From Streptomyces hyderabadensis (GTDB lineage: Bacteria > Actinomycetota > Actinomycetes > Streptomycetales > Streptomycetaceae): a DNA stretch of 64,000 nt. Positions 1-9,204 of the stretch are shown piece by piece; positions within the stretch are counted from its first letter, which is position 1, and every line of letters begins with the position of its first letter. The notes beneath the pieces were generated by a model. The model had not been told where the DNA came from and ran no database searches. It saw only the letters and a program-made list of their open reading frames with translations. The stretch covers positions 1 to 64,000 of the forward strand of contig NZ_JAIOJZ010000031.1 of NCBI RefSeq assembly GCF_020404845.1. Reading direction: 5' to 3'. Both the position numbers and the translations under genes were made by a program.

Positions 1-1
1 G

Positions 2-710
2 CTGCCGACCATGCGGTCCCAGTTCCCCGACCTGGTCACCCGGGCAGAACGGGAGCGCATGTCCTACCGGGGTTTCCTTGCCGAGCTGCTGATGGCCGAG
101 TGCGAGGAACGTGACCGGCGCCGCTCGGAGCGGCGGATCAGGGCGCCGGGTTCCCCGTCAGAAGTGGCTGTCCGACTTCGACTACACCGCCAACCCGAAC
201 GCCGAGCCCGCGGTGGTCAACAACCTCGCGACCTGCGAATGGGTCCGCAAGGGCCAGCCGCTCTGCCTGATCGGCGACTCCGGCACCGGCAAGTCGCACT
301 TGCTGATCGGTCTGGGCGCCGCTGCTGCCATGGCCGGCTACCGGGTCCGTTACGCGGTGGCCGCGAAACTCGTCAACGAGCTCGTCGAGGCCGCCGACGA
401 GTAGCAGCTGACCAAGACGATCGCCCGCTACGGACGCGCTGACCTTCTCTGCGTCGACGAGCTCGGCTATCTCGAACTCGATCGCCGCGGCGCGGAGATG
501 CTCTTCCAGGTCCTGACCGAACGCGAGGAGAAGAACAGCGTCACCATCGCCTCGAACGAGTCGTTCAGCGGCTGGACCAAGACATTCACCGACCCTCGCC
601 TCTGCGCGGCCATCGTCGACCGCCTCACTTTCAACGGCACCATCATCGAGACCGACACCGAGTCCTACCGACTCGCCCGCACCAGGGCCGCGCAACGGAA
701 GAACGGATAG
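2..710 (+). pseudogene. Broken IS21-family helper ATPase (IstB-like), 5' end outside window
   Basis: IstB is the AAA+ ATPase that assists the IstA transposase of IS21 elements by delivering target DNA. The reading begins before base 1 and runs through an N-terminal segment with RERMSYRGFLAELL. The frame changes near bases 140-165. The core then contains a Walker A (GDSGTGKS) at about 274-297 and ends at an in-frame TAG at 402-404. The same frame continues beyond the stop with the Walker B region (LLCVDELGYL) and the typical C-terminus to the TAG at 708-710. One frameshift and one nonsense codon mean no functional protein can be made. IstA would be expected to the left, outside the window. The family call is firm. 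Confidence 0.88.
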
Positions 711-755
711 AGGCCCGCCACCGCAGGCTCGGGAAGGCACTGGCAAGCTGGAGCC

Positions 756-1295
756 ATGCCGCCGCTCTCCGACGATCAACAGCTGAGCGCTTTGTTCGAA
801 CAGGCGAACTCGCCTGCCTGGTCGGTCCGTGCTGCAGCCGGACGACAGCTCGCGGCCGCACCACGGACCGACCAGGGAACAGATGTCTTGCTCCGTCTTC
901 TCCTGGACCCCGACGACACTGCCGTCACCAGGGAGACAGCGCAGGCACTGCTCGAACGCGGTGACACATCCGCCCTTCGACAGGTCCTCCTGGCGCTGGC
1001 CAGGGCCGCCTCCGAAGTCACCATGGACTGGCTCGCCGGCACCGTCCACGATCACTACGCGCGAGCGAGAGCAGCCGGTGAGGAAGAAGGCAGGCTGATC
1101 CGGCAACTGCACGAACTTGTGAGCGACCCAGACATGGGCGTCCGCCAGGAGGCGATCACTATGATCGCCGACCTGTCACCGGACCAGACCTGGCTCGGCC
1201 TGCCATCCGCCCCGCCTCACCTCGTCGATCACGACAACAGGTGGAGCCAGTCCAAAGCGGAAGCCGGGGCCGCTTCAAACCGGAACTCACGCTAA
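756..1295 (+). CDS. HEAT-repeat-like protein of unknown function
   Basis: This predicts a soluble, acidic 179-residue protein with no signal peptide or membrane segment. Its N-terminal two thirds look like short alpha-helical pairs of the HEAT/armadillo type: a segment with SPAWSVRAAAGRQLA near residue 20, LLRLLLDPDDTAVTRETAQALL near residue 50, and VSDPDMGVRQEAITMIADL near residue 125. Such solenoids usually mediate protein contacts, and the last 40 residues look disordered. It starts 45 bases after the broken IstB gene, so it lies beside a transposon end. No enzyme motif is visible. The coding call rests on codon bias and helical-repeat spacing, and the function is unknown. Confidence 0.6.
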   Translation: MPPLSDDQQLSALFEQANSPAWSVRAAAGRQLAAAPRTDQGTDVLLRLLLDPDDTAVTRETAQALLERGDTSALRQVLLALARAASEVTMDWLAGTVHDHYARARAAGEEEGRLIRQLHELVSDPDMGVRQEAITMIADLSPDQTWLGLPSAPPHLVDHDNRWSQSKAEAGAASNRNSR

Positions 1296-1390
1296 AACGA
1301 TCTCTCGATGGGGCCACTTCACGCCGGAAAACCGGGGCCAAGTCAGACCGTTAAAGCCACGGCGCCGCTCCCAGGTCCTCACGCACTAGG

Positions 1391-1427
1391 GTGCGATGCC
1401 CGGGAATTCTGAGCTGCGGCATCGCAC
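1391..1427. repeat. Perfect 10-bp inverted repeat (stem-loop)
   Basis: GTGCGATGCC at 1391-1400 is matched by GGCATCGCAC at 1418-1427, leaving a 17-base loop. It lies between the HEAT-like gene and the IS1380 scrap. It may be a terminator for the upstream gene or an element-associated repeat. No T-run follows. Confidence 0.5.
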
Positions 1428-1561
1428 TGGATGCGTGTAGGGCCTGGGATCTTAGGGACGCTCCCCCGGCGAACTAGGGGATGGCCGGGGCGGGTTCGGT
1501 GAGGCGGTCCTGAAATGATCAGTAAGGGCCTGTTAGCTGGACGGAAGGAAGCACTCTTCAG

Positions 1562-1655
1562 GTGAAGAAGCGTATCGGGTTGTCACCGCGTGTCCGCATC
1601 GAGGGTCGCGGACGGGCGGTGGTCTCGCAGGCCGGGAGTGTGCTGGTCTCGTGCG
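1562..1655 (+). mobile_element. IS1380-family transposase N-terminal scrap
   Basis: The reading from the GTG at 1562 gives VKKRIGLSPRVRIEGRGRAV and then VSQAGSVLVS. This matches my recollection of the start of actinomycete IS1380 transposases. Homology stops after about 30 codons, so the catalytic domain is absent. A GGAAGGAAG stretch upstream fits a former ribosome-binding site. Confidence 0.6.
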
Positions 1656-2150
1656 AACGGCCAGGTGCTGCGGCGCGGGATCTGCGGGCGAGGACGGCCC
1701 GACCGCATCCTGCGCATCGAGGTCGACCAGCCCTGACTACGGCCTACACGACACCTCAACTTCGTTCTCCGGCAGCAAGGTGTACGTCAACGGATGCCCG
1801 CCGCCAGCTGGCGCCAGCGCGGTCCCGAGGCTGGTCGCCGAGGTGTGGTCGAGCGGGACGGTGCGGCCGGTGTAGCGCAGCCTGCCTGTGTCGTCTTAGC
1901 GGCCGAGCAGCAGCGTGCGGGGCGCGGCCGCGGATCCGGTGACGGCGCCGACGATGGCGTCGGCGGTGGTGCGGACCTACTGGCGAAGAGGCAGTGTTCC
2001 GGCCATGCACTGTTCCCGGCCGTGAGGCGGCACGGTGGAGATGACCGCCTGATCGCGAGAACGGGGGGAGATAGGCAACCGTCCCTCGCCAGCGGACGCG
2101 GTAGCGCAGTGCTTTGCCCTTGGGGGAGCATTGGCGCCGCGAGTAGTGCT
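1656..2150. other. Gene-poor stretch with possible relic coding
   Basis: No convincing intact gene is seen on either strand. In one plus-strand frame, bases 1735-1875 give DYGLHDTSTSFSGSKVYVNG and then a short tail ending in TVRPV. This looks like a real protein C-terminus, but I cannot assign it. The rest looks like non-coding debris between mobile-element remains. Confidence 0.4.
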
Positions 2151-2154
2151 TGGG

Positions 2155-3530
2155 TCATTGTCTGATGCGTGCGCGGATGGCGAGGACTCCGAGGGCGACG
2201 AGGGTGGGTTCGAGGAGGCGGGAAAGCCTCTCGATGTACGTGCCGAGGGTGGTGAGGTTCTGCCCACTGGAGCGGAAAACGACCGAGTTGATGGCGACGC
2301 GGGTGGCTTTCTCCGCGCGTTCCCAGGTGATGCGCTTGGACCACCCGCCATGCAGGGCGGGATCGAGGGGGGTCGTGTTGAGGCTGATCTTGCTGCCGTC
2401 CAGGGTTCCGGTGGTGGCGTGGACGGGACTATGGGTGGGCAAGCCGACGCCCATGAGGAGCAGCACGGTCACTGCCCATGGCGGTGAGCAGCCAGGTGAA
2501 GGCACAGGAGGCACGCAGGCCGTAGCCGGACAGCAACCAGTACCCCCGCAACAAGACGCGTTCGCCCTTCGTCGTGCCGGTCAGGTCGTGGCGGCGCATC
2601 TCGCATTCGCCGTAGTAGAAGTCGGCGGCACCGGGCTCGTTCTTGCCGTCCTCGAACGCTTTGCGCATCTGCCGGTACAGAGCGGCGACGTCTTCCGGAT
2701 CGGGAGTACGGGCGGGGTCGGGGTGGTGCGGCCCGGGACGCCACAGTTGGGGATCCGGTACCGCACCTGCTGTGGAGACAGACTGGCCGGCGATATGGGC
2801 GCGCTAGTGGTGCTCCTCGGCAAGGACACGTCGGCGGGTGAAGCGGAGTGGCCGGATGCCGCGGCGGTGCCAGCCGGTGGGCGCGCCGGCGAAACTGATA
2901 CGGCCCTCCAGGCGGATCTGGTCGAGATGGAAGGCCCCGGAGAACAGACAGTCGGACAGGTCGACGTCGGTCAGCACCAGGTGCGCAGCATCCACGCCCT
3001 GTACCGAGACGACCCGTACCTGGCCAGGGACGCGCGGCTGCGGGCCGGACCCTGCCAGCAGGTCCTCACTCACGGCGCTGTCGGCGTGCGTGAAGGGGTC
3101 AACGAGCAGTGGACGAGCGAACCGGCCCAGGTCATCGTCCTGTGGCCTGGTGAGAGGCAGCCGTTATCCGGTGGGAAGGCCCACGGCGAACTCCACGTCG
3201 CGTGCGAAGGGCGCTGTACGGCCCCTGGGGCCGAGGACCGCCAAGCCCTCGCCGCGCTACGCGACGCGCTCCACCGCGTGCACGTGGCGCAGGCGCGCCT
3301 GACCGTGGTGCAGGCCGGGTCCGGCCAGGTCAGCAGTCAGATCCGAAATCTGTTGGTCAAGGACCTCCGCAGGGCCTCGACCAGGAATGGAACCCGCCCG
3401 CACAGCGGTGGGGCGCCGACCGCCAGCTCCTCAACCGCTGCCAGCCGCTCGACGGCGCTCAGGGCGTCCCGGCAGTCCCGGCCCAGCGCAAGACCTGCCG
3501 CGAGTACGAGAACCGCGTCAGCACACTGAC
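2155..3530 (-). pseudogene. Decayed pentapeptide-repeat membrane protein gene
   Basis: Read on the minus strand, consecutive frames assemble into one recognisable protein. The N-terminal part has DLTADLAGPGLHHGQARLRH, then RTAPFARDVEFAVGLPTG, then LPLTRPQDDDLGRFARPLLV. Next comes a pentapeptide-like stretch (VLTDVDLSDCLFSGAFHLDQ). The C-terminus has MRKAFEDGKNEPGAADFYYG, a membrane segment and RSSGQNLTTLGTYIERLSRL. This layout is common in actinomycete pentapeptide-repeat membrane proteins. In-frame stops occur near 3163 and 3266. Several frameshifts are needed between 2430 and 2830 and again near 3370. The gene is clearly dead. The 5' limit is uncertain. Confidence 0.7.
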
Positions 3531-3579
3531 GCCGACATTCGGCCGTGTCCAGGTAGTCCGTGCCGGCCCCGTGAGGGTG

Positions 3580-4332
3580 TCAGACCTGGCCGTAACCGCC
3601 GTCGACCTGGTAGTCGGCGCCGTTGACGTGGGAGGCCGCGTCCGAGGCGACGAAGGAAATCACGGCAGCGACCTCTTCTGCGGTACCGGCCCGGGTCATC
3701 GGGGTCCCGGTGCCCATCGTGGCGATGAGCGCCTCGCGTTCCTCGGCGGTGGCGGCCAGCTGCGCGATACCGGGCGTATCCGTCGGGCCCGGGCTCACCA
3801 CGTTCACCCGGATCCCGCGTGGGGTCAGCTCAAGGGCCCAGGTACGGGCGAGAGCGCGGACCCCGGCCTTGGAGGCCGCGTAGAGACTCCGCCCACGCGA
3901 CGCCTTGTGAGCGGCCATCGAACCGGTGAGGACGATGACACCACCGTCCGCCAGCAGCGGCAGCGCCTTCTGGACGGTCATGATCGTGCCGGTGATGTTG
4001 ACGTCGAAGACCGTCCTGATGACGTCCTCGGTGATGGTTCCCAGCGGTGCGGTCGCAATCGCCGCCGCGTTGACGACCAGCACGTCCAGCTGGCCGCTGC
4101 GCCGCTCCACCTGCGCGAAGAGCCGGTCGAGCTCGTCGGCCGCGCGCGAGTCGGCCCGCACCCCGATGACATCACCCGGTATGTCCGCGGCCGCCGCCGT
4201 CACGGCGTCCTGGTTCCGTCCCGTGATGTAGACAGTGCCGCCCCCTTCGGCGATCTTCCGCGCGGTGACGTGCCCGATACCGGCACTTCCACCCGTCACG
4301 ACCGCGACCTTGTTGTGAAATGCGTTGCTCAT
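3580..4332 (-). CDS. SDR-family NAD(P)-dependent oxidoreductase
   Basis: This is a classical short-chain dehydrogenase/reductase of 250 residues, the usual family length. The glycine-rich cofactor loop GGSAGIG is at residues 13-19, an N-A-A segment (VVNAAAIA) near residue 85, and the catalytic YAASK near 150, followed by NVVSPGPTDTPG. It should oxidise or reduce an alcohol/carbonyl pair in the cytoplasm, with unknown substrate. I chose the ATG at 4330-4332 because the Rossmann strand follows directly (MSNAFHNKVAVVTGG). The gene is divergent from an MmyB-type regulator across a 186-bp spacer. That is a common pairing in streptomycetes, where the regulator controls the dehydrogenase. Confidence 0.93.
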   Translation of the reverse strand: MSNAFHNKVAVVTGGSAGIGHVTARKIAEGGGTVYITGRNQDAVTAAAADIPGDVIGVRADSRAADELDRLFAQVERRSGQLDVLVVNAAAIATAPLGTITEDVIRTVFDVNITGTIMTVQKALPLLADGGVIVLTGSMAAHKASRGRSLYAASKAGVRALARTWALELTPRGIRVNVVSPGPTDTPGIAQLAATAEEREALIATMGTGTPMTRAGTAEEVAAVISFVASDAASHVNGADYQVDGGYGQV

Positions 4333-4518
4333 GGAACTCGTCGTCCGTTCATCTGGGTAGCCGTCCTTGGGGAACGTCGTGCAAGACGTCCCGGAAAAGT
4401 CCTGAGGAACACAGGCGGTACGAGCCTGCGCCTTGTGCAGACACCGGTGCCAGAAGACTGCTGATACTGGTACTGGCAGCACCAGGCCGACGTCTCCCGG
4501 CTCTGGCACAGTGGACCT

Positions 4519-5358
4519 GTGCCGACAACCATGAACCGGACCGAACTACGGGATTTCCTGCGCTCACGACGCGCGCGGGTCTCACCCGAGGACGTCGGCA
4601 TACCCGCGACAGTCCGTCGGCGCACCCCCGGACTGCGCCGCGAGGAGGTCGCCCAGCTGGCCGGTGTCGGCATCACCTGGTACACGTGGCTGGAGCAGGG
4701 GCGGCCGATCAACGTCAGCTCCCAGGTGCTCGACGCGGTGGCCCGCACGCTGTTTCTGAGCGCCGCCGAGCGTGACCACCTCTACCGTCTGGCCGAGGTC
4801 CCCCAGCCTCCGGCCGTCAGTGATCCGCCGATCGAGCTCCCCGGCCACCTCGACAGCGTCCTGGGAGCCCTGAACCCGTTGCCCGCCATGCTGGTCGACG
4901 CTCGCACCGACGTGCTGCGCTGGAACCGCGCATACGCGGCCCTGCACCCCGCGCTGGTCAGTGCTCCGCCCGGCAAGCGCAACACCCTCTGGCAGCTCTT
5001 CGCGGCCCCGGAGGGGCAACTCCGCGTCGTCAACCGCGACGAGCAGGCGCCCGAGGCCGTGGCAGGGTTCCGCTATCGCTACAGCCAGAATGCGGGCGAC
5101 CCGCGATGGCAGGACTTCGTCGCCCGTCTGTGCACCGCCAGCCCGCTGTTCTCTCGGCTCTGGGCCACGCACGACGTTGCTCCACCGCACCTGTGCGACA
5201 AGCGCTACGACATCACGGGGATCGGCGAAGTGAGCCTGCGTGCGACCAGCATGGAACTGACCGACCACCCCGGCGTCCGCCTCGTCGTCCAGACCCCCAC
5301 CGACACACGCAGCCGCGAGAACATCGACCGTCTGCTACGCCGGGCGACGCACCTGTGA
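4519..5358 (+). CDS. XRE-family regulator with MmyB-like ligand-binding domain
   Basis: The protein has 279 residues. The N-terminal helix-turn-helix spans about residues 10-80 with the family signature RTPGLRREEVAQLAGVGITW. A MmyB-like (MLTR ligand-binding, PAS-like) domain spans about 100-270 with NPLPAMLVDARTDVLRWNRA. Members bind DNA and are thought to sense small molecules, often fatty-acid-like. It is divergent from the SDR gene at 3580-4332, so it probably controls both genes from the shared intergenic region. That region holds short repeats (TACTGGTACTGG near 4465) but no decisive operator. Start GTG 4519 or ATG 4531 are both possible. Domain assignment is firm; the ligand is unknown. 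Confidence 0.92.
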   Translation: MPTTMNRTELRDFLRSRRARVSPEDVGIPATVRRRTPGLRREEVAQLAGVGITWYTWLEQGRPINVSSQVLDAVARTLFLSAAERDHLYRLAEVPQPPAVSDPPIELPGHLDSVLGALNPLPAMLVDARTDVLRWNRAYAALHPALVSAPPGKRNTLWQLFAAPEGQLRVVNRDEQAPEAVAGFRYRYSQNAGDPRWQDFVARLCTASPLFSRLWATHDVAPPHLCDKRYDITGIGEVSLRATSMELTDHPGVRLVVQTPTDTRSRENIDRLLRRATHL

Positions 5359-5500
5359 CGAATGGACCGAGGCCCGGGTATGGGCCAAGCTCCACCGCCT
5401 TGGTCCTGGACGAACTCGGCGCCCGCAGCGGACTGGACCGGTCGCGGTGCGCGATCGACTTCGTCAACGTCCGGACCCTCAAAGGGGCGTGAACGCCAAC
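5359..5500 (+). pseudogene. IS5-family transposase internal fragment
   Basis: The first plus-strand frame gives DEWTEARVWAKLHRL. After a one-base shift near 5398-5402 it continues VLDELGARSGLDRSRCAID and then FVNVRTLKGA. This is the segment around a catalytic Asp of IS5-type DDE transposases. Both ends of the gene are missing, so this is a scar abutting the regulator's stop codon. Confidence 0.7.
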
Positions 5501-6250
5501 GTCTCGGGAGCCGATCACTACACTCCCGGCAGTAGGGGTGCCGGTAAGAATGTTCGGCCAGACCGGCGCCGACCAGGACGTCGGCGACGCGCTGCAGGTA
5601 CGGCTTGACTTGCCGGGAGCGCAGTTCGATGGCGGCGCTGGACAGGATCGTGCGGTGTACCGCGTCCGGTAGCCGAGACGGGTCGCCGACGTCCTCTGAA
5701 CGGAATCCGGCGCCCGTCGACAGCACTGGTGCTGCCGACCCCTCGCAGGCTCCCGACGTCACGCAGGCAGGGAGTCCGCCGGCGCGTAGGCAGAGCCTGT
5801 CAGGGACTGCCTCATCACAGCATCGGTGCGTTCATCGTGGAACTTGCTTCGGAACCGGCCTTGCCTGTCGCAGGGAACTGCTGGCACAGCGCAGCAGGTT
5901 GGACAGACTTATGCCTTGATGAGGAGAGTGCTGTCGCCATCTTCTGGTCAGCTGCCTGCTGTTCCTCTTCGTGGTATCGGCGGGTGGCTTCTGCAGTCCG
6001 GTCCTCGATCTGAGCCGGGATGGGTAACAGAAGGCGCGAGTCGCCGCGATATGCGCTGCATGTGTTTGGACCCATAGGAGCCAGCAAAGCGCAATGCGTC
6101 CATGTCGAGGCTGCGCGTGGTGAATGGGGTCGTCGAGTTCAGCCTCGGGCAGGGCGCCGGCCGGCGGAAGATGGTGATCTGTTCGCCACGATCTCATGGG
6201 CACTGCTCCTGACCGTGATCGGGGGAATCGGGTTACGCGCAGACGCGTAC
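5501..6250. other. Gene-poor stretch
   Basis: No gene can be assigned with confidence. A minus-strand reading at 5530-5762 gives PYLQRVADVLVGAGLAEHSY and may be the tail of a lost gene. A minus-strand reading at 5815-6087 gives a hydrophilic 90-residue product with RTAEATRRYHEEEQQAADQK, less GC-rich than its surroundings. It could be a small hypothetical gene, but no good ribosome-binding site precedes it. Confidence 0.4.
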
Positions 6251-6252
6251 GG

Positions 6253-6330
6253 CCGTCGGGTGCGCCGCGAGGTCGCGGTGCACCCGACGGCGAGCTGCCG
6301 TGCGGGCGGAGTCGTGCTCCGCCCGCACGG
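6253..6330 (-). terminator. Two consecutive strong hairpins after the MFS gene
   Basis: Hairpin one pairs CCGTGCGGGCGGAG (6298-6311) with CTCCGCCCGCACGG (6317-6330), 14 perfect pairs with a 5-base loop. Hairpin two spans 6253-6290, pairing CCGTCGGGTGCGCCGCG with CGCGGTGCACCCGACGG with a single mismatch. They lie directly after the minus-strand MFS stop codon. There is no T-run, as is common for streptomycete terminators. Confidence 0.75.
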
Positions 6331-6343
6331 GTTCTGTGCGAGG

Positions 6344-7954
6344 TCAGCGAGCGGCGACGTTGTCCGTGACCTCGGTTTCGGGAGCCGGCTCGGCGTCGGG
6401 TTGACGGGGTGCGATGTTCTTCGGGCCGCGCAGGGCGACGTAGACGAGCAGGGCGGCCATGACGGCGGCGCCGACCCACATGGACTGCTGCCAGCCATCG
6501 ACGAAGGACTGCTGCGCGGCATGGATCAGATCCTGGGCGTGGCGTCCGGTGGTGGGCGCGGCCTCGATGGCGTTGGCGATGCCCCCGCGTGCGGTGTCCG
6601 CGGCCTCGTTGGGGATGCCGTCGAGCTTGCCGTCGATGGCGCTGCGGTAGCCGCTGGCCAGGAGCGCGCCGAGTGTCGCGATGCCGAGGGCGGTGCCGAA
6701 CTCGCGGGTGACGTCGTTGAGTGCGGAGGCGACGCCCTGTTTGGCTCGGGGCAGGGAGCTGGTGATGGCCTCGGTGGAGGGTGTCATCGACAGGCCCATG
6801 CCGATGCCCATGACGATCATGCCGGCCAGGATGGACAGGTAGCCGCCGTCGACGGAGACGAACATCGCCATCAGCGCCAGGCCGAGCGCGGACAGGGCGA
6901 CGCCTACCGTCATGGTGGAGCGGGCGCCGATCCTGGCGGCCACCTTGGGGGCCAGGCCCGAGCCCGTCATCATCATGACGGCCATCGGCATCAGCGCCAC
7001 GGTGGACAGCAGCCCCGACATGCCGAGCACGGCCTGGAAGAACGGGAAGAGGACCACGGCGATACCGGCCTGGACGCCGAAGACGACCAGCAAGGTGATC
7101 GAGCCGCCGGCCAGTCCGCGCTCACGGAACAGGCGCACGTCCAACAGCGAAGCGTCGCGGCGGCGCAGCTCCCAGGCCACGAAGGCGACGGCGGCGGCGA
7201 CGCCGACGGCCAGGCTGACCAGCGTGATGGGGGCGGTCCAGCCGCGCTCGGGGCCTTCCTGCAGGACGAAGATGAGACCGGTCACGGCGATAATGGAAAG
7301 CAGCGCGCCGATGGTGTCGAAGGAATGGGCGGAGCGTTCGCGGGAGGTGGGCACCGACTTCAGTGTCATCGCCAGCGCCACGGCCCCCAGGACCACGGGC
7401 AGTACGAACAGCCAGCGCCAGTCGGCGACGTCGACCAGCAAGGCGGAGAGGAACATGCCCACTATGCCGCCTCCTCCGGCGACACCGGTCCACACACCGA
7501 TCGCCTTGCCGCGTTCCTCCTCGGGGAAGGTGGAGGTGATGACGGCCAGGGTGATCGGCATGATCATCGCGGCGCTGACGCCGGCGGCCACCCGGGCCGC
7601 GATCATCACCCCGGCCGTCGGGGCGAGTCCCGCGAGGACGCTGGCGGCGCCGAAGATGACCAACCCCGCGATCAGCATGGGCTTGCGTCCCAGGCGATCA
7701 CCGATGGCGCCGAGCGGCAGCAGCAGCGCGGCCAGGGCAAGGGTGTAGCTGTTGATCATCCACAGGACGGCGCTCTGCGAGGCGCCGAACTCGACGGCCA
7801 GGTGGGTCTGGGCGACGCTCAGCCCCGACACCGAGGCGATGACAGCCATCAAAGCGATCGAGACGGTGATCAGGATCGCGCGCAGCTGACGCGCATCCGG
7901 AACACCCACTGCGCCGGACGATTCCGGCGTCTGTGGAGGCTGATGGGTACTCAT
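6344..7954 (-). CDS. MFS drug efflux transporter, DHA2 type (14 TM)
   Basis: This is a proton-driven multidrug exporter of the inner membrane, 536 residues with about 14 predicted hydrophobic segments, as expected for the DHA2 group. The family loop between TM2 and TM3 is present (GAIGDRLGRKPML, near residue 80), as is the motif-C region with a GGGGIVG stretch near 160. An extracytoplasmic loop before the last helix carries QDLIHAAQQSFVDGWQQSMW. I chose the ATG at 7952-7954 because GGAAGGAAACC lies just upstream. Strong hairpins follow the stop. The next gene on the same strand is a CxxC flavoprotein, but the 137-bp gap leaves co-transcription open. Substrate unknown. Confidence 0.92.
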   Translation of the reverse strand: MSTHQPPQTPESSGAVGVPDARQLRAILITVSIALMAVIASVSGLSVAQTHLAVEFGASQSAVLWMINSYTLALAALLLPLGAIGDRLGRKPMLIAGLVIFGAASVLAGLAPTAGVMIAARVAAGVSAAMIMPITLAVITSTFPEEERGKAIGVWTGVAGGGGIVGMFLSALLVDVADWRWLFVLPVVLGAVALAMTLKSVPTSRERSAHSFDTIGALLSIIAVTGLIFVLQEGPERGWTAPITLVSLAVGVAAAVAFVAWELRRRDASLLDVRLFRERGLAGGSITLLVVFGVQAGIAVVLFPFFQAVLGMSGLLSTVALMPMAVMMMTGSGLAPKVAARIGARSTMTVGVALSALGLALMAMFVSVDGGYLSILAGMIVMGIGMGLSMTPSTEAITSSLPRAKQGVASALNDVTREFGTALGIATLGALLASGYRSAIDGKLDGIPNEAADTARGGIANAIEAAPTTGRHAQDLIHAAQQSFVDGWQQSMWVGAAVMAALLVYVALRGPKNIAPRQPDAEPAPETEVTDNVAAR

Positions 7955-8091
7955 GGTTTCCTTCCATAAAGGCATGCTGAATCAGCGCCGGGACAAGACC
8001 GGGCGCCAGTTGGGTGTGGTTGGTGGGGACTTGCTCACCGCGCGGACCACTGGACGGCGGCCGCGCGATGGTTCAGCAGCGGAGCTACAGG

Positions 8092-9099
8092 TCAGCCAGT
8101 GGTCTTCTGTGCCGCGGCGAGGGCGGCGTCGGTGTCTGACGTGGCCAGCATCGCGTTGATGTGGGAGCCGGCCAGCGCTCCGGCCGCGGCGGCGGCGCCG
8201 ACCTGGGCGGCCAGGTCGGTGGCGTTGCCCGCCACCCACACGCCCGGGATCTCGGTGGTGCCGGCCATGGCGGAAGCGAAGCGGCGGCCCATGTTGTCGG
8301 GCAGGTCCTCCATGGGCAGCTTCAGCCCGTCCAGGCCCTCAGTGCGGGCCTCCATCCTTGTGGCGACGGTCAGGACCCGCCGTTCGACGAGGGTGCCGTC
8401 GGTCAGGCGGACGCCCCCGAGGGTGCCGTCGGTGTCGTTGACTACTTCCCTCACGTCGGTTTCGACGACGCGGATGCCCCGGGCGGCGAAGCGAGCGCGG
8501 GTATCGGAGTCCAGGTCGGTGCCGCGCGTGAAGTAGATCAGATCGTCCGTGAGCTGGCGGAAAAGCCAGGCGTGGTGAACGGACAGAGGGCCGGTGGCGA
8601 GGATGCCGATGGGCTCGTCGCGCACTTCCCAGCCGTGGCAGTAGGGGCAGTGCACCACGCTGTGGCCCCAGTGTCCGGCCAGTCCGGGTATCTCGGGCAG
8701 CACATCGCGCAGGCCGCTGGCCACCAGCACGCGGCGCGCCGTCAGGGTGCGGCCGTCGGCCAGGGTGACGGTGAACCGCAAGTCACCGTCGGCCGAGGGG
8801 GCGGCGGCTTCGGCCCCGGTCACCTCCCCGTAGACGATCCGGCCGCCGTACTGGCGTACCTGCTCGCGTCCGCGCTGGAGGATCTCGGGCGGTGGGGTGC
8901 CGTCCAGGACGATGAAGCCGTGCATGGCTGTGGCGGGGGCGTTGCGCGGGGTGCCGCTGTCGATCACGATGACCGAGCGCCGTGAGCGGGCCAGCATCAG
9001 CGCGCCGTTCAGGCCCGCGGCGCCGCCGCCGATCACCACCACGTCCACGGTGTCGGCGGGCAGTGCGTCGCTGTCGCCGCGGGAAGTCTGCGCAGACAT
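8092..9099 (-). CDS. Thioredoxin-reductase-like FAD/NAD(P)-dependent oxidoreductase
   Basis: The 335-residue protein has the two-dinucleotide-fold layout of the thioredoxin-reductase family. The FAD loop GGGAAGLNGA is near residue 23, the redox pair CPYC sits in VVHCPYCHGWEVRD near residue 145, and the C-terminal FAD motif is in GVWVAGNATDLAAQVGAAAA. Such enzymes pass electrons from NADPH through FAD to a disulfide; some act on small thiols or dithiol natural products. The second nucleotide site reads GILATGPLS rather than the usual GGGDSA, so cofactor use may differ. The start at 9099 precedes MSAQTSRGD. It is divergent from an XRE-cupin regulator at 9196 that probably controls it. Confidence 0.9.
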   Translation of the reverse strand: MSAQTSRGDSDALPADTVDVVVIGGGAAGLNGALMLARSRRSVIVIDSGTPRNAPATAMHGFIVLDGTPPPEILQRGREQVRQYGGRIVYGEVTGAEAAAPSADGDLRFTVTLADGRTLTARRVLVASGLRDVLPEIPGLAGHWGHSVVHCPYCHGWEVRDEPIGILATGPLSVHHAWLFRQLTDDLIYFTRGTDLDSDTRARFAARGIRVVETDVREVVNDTDGTLGGVRLTDGTLVERRVLTVATRMEARTEGLDGLKLPMEDLPDNMGRRFASAMAGTTEIPGVWVAGNATDLAAQVGAAAAAGALAGSHINAMLATSDTDAALAAAQKTTG

Positions 9100-9168
9100 G
9101 TCGCGCCCTCTCGTCCTCGTCGTACCTGGCCCCGTGCTGGACCCTCTGTGTTCGACGGTAAGCCCACA

Positions 9169-9204
9169 TTGCATCAAGGGCATACGATGTTGCCCATGAC
9201 GCAA
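9169..9204. promoter_or_regulatory. 36-bp imperfect palindrome overlapping the regulator start
   Basis: TTGCATCAAGGGCA (9169-9182) pairs with TGCCCATGACGCAA (9191-9204) at 12 of 14 positions around an 8-base centre. It lies in the divergent control region and covers both possible start codons (9187, 9196) of the XRE-cupin gene. It is a plausible autoregulatory operator. Confidence 0.5.

Noticed and set aside
138..1112. Long open frame on the minus strand across the IstB relic and the HEAT-like gene
   Set aside because: Composition is Gly/Arg/Val-rich and unlike protein; the opposite strand carries recognisable domains.
6020..7969. 649-codon open frame opposite the MFS gene
   Set aside because: It is rich in His, Gly, Gln and Asp, typical of the antisense of a GC-rich gene; the minus strand encodes a clear 14-helix transporter.
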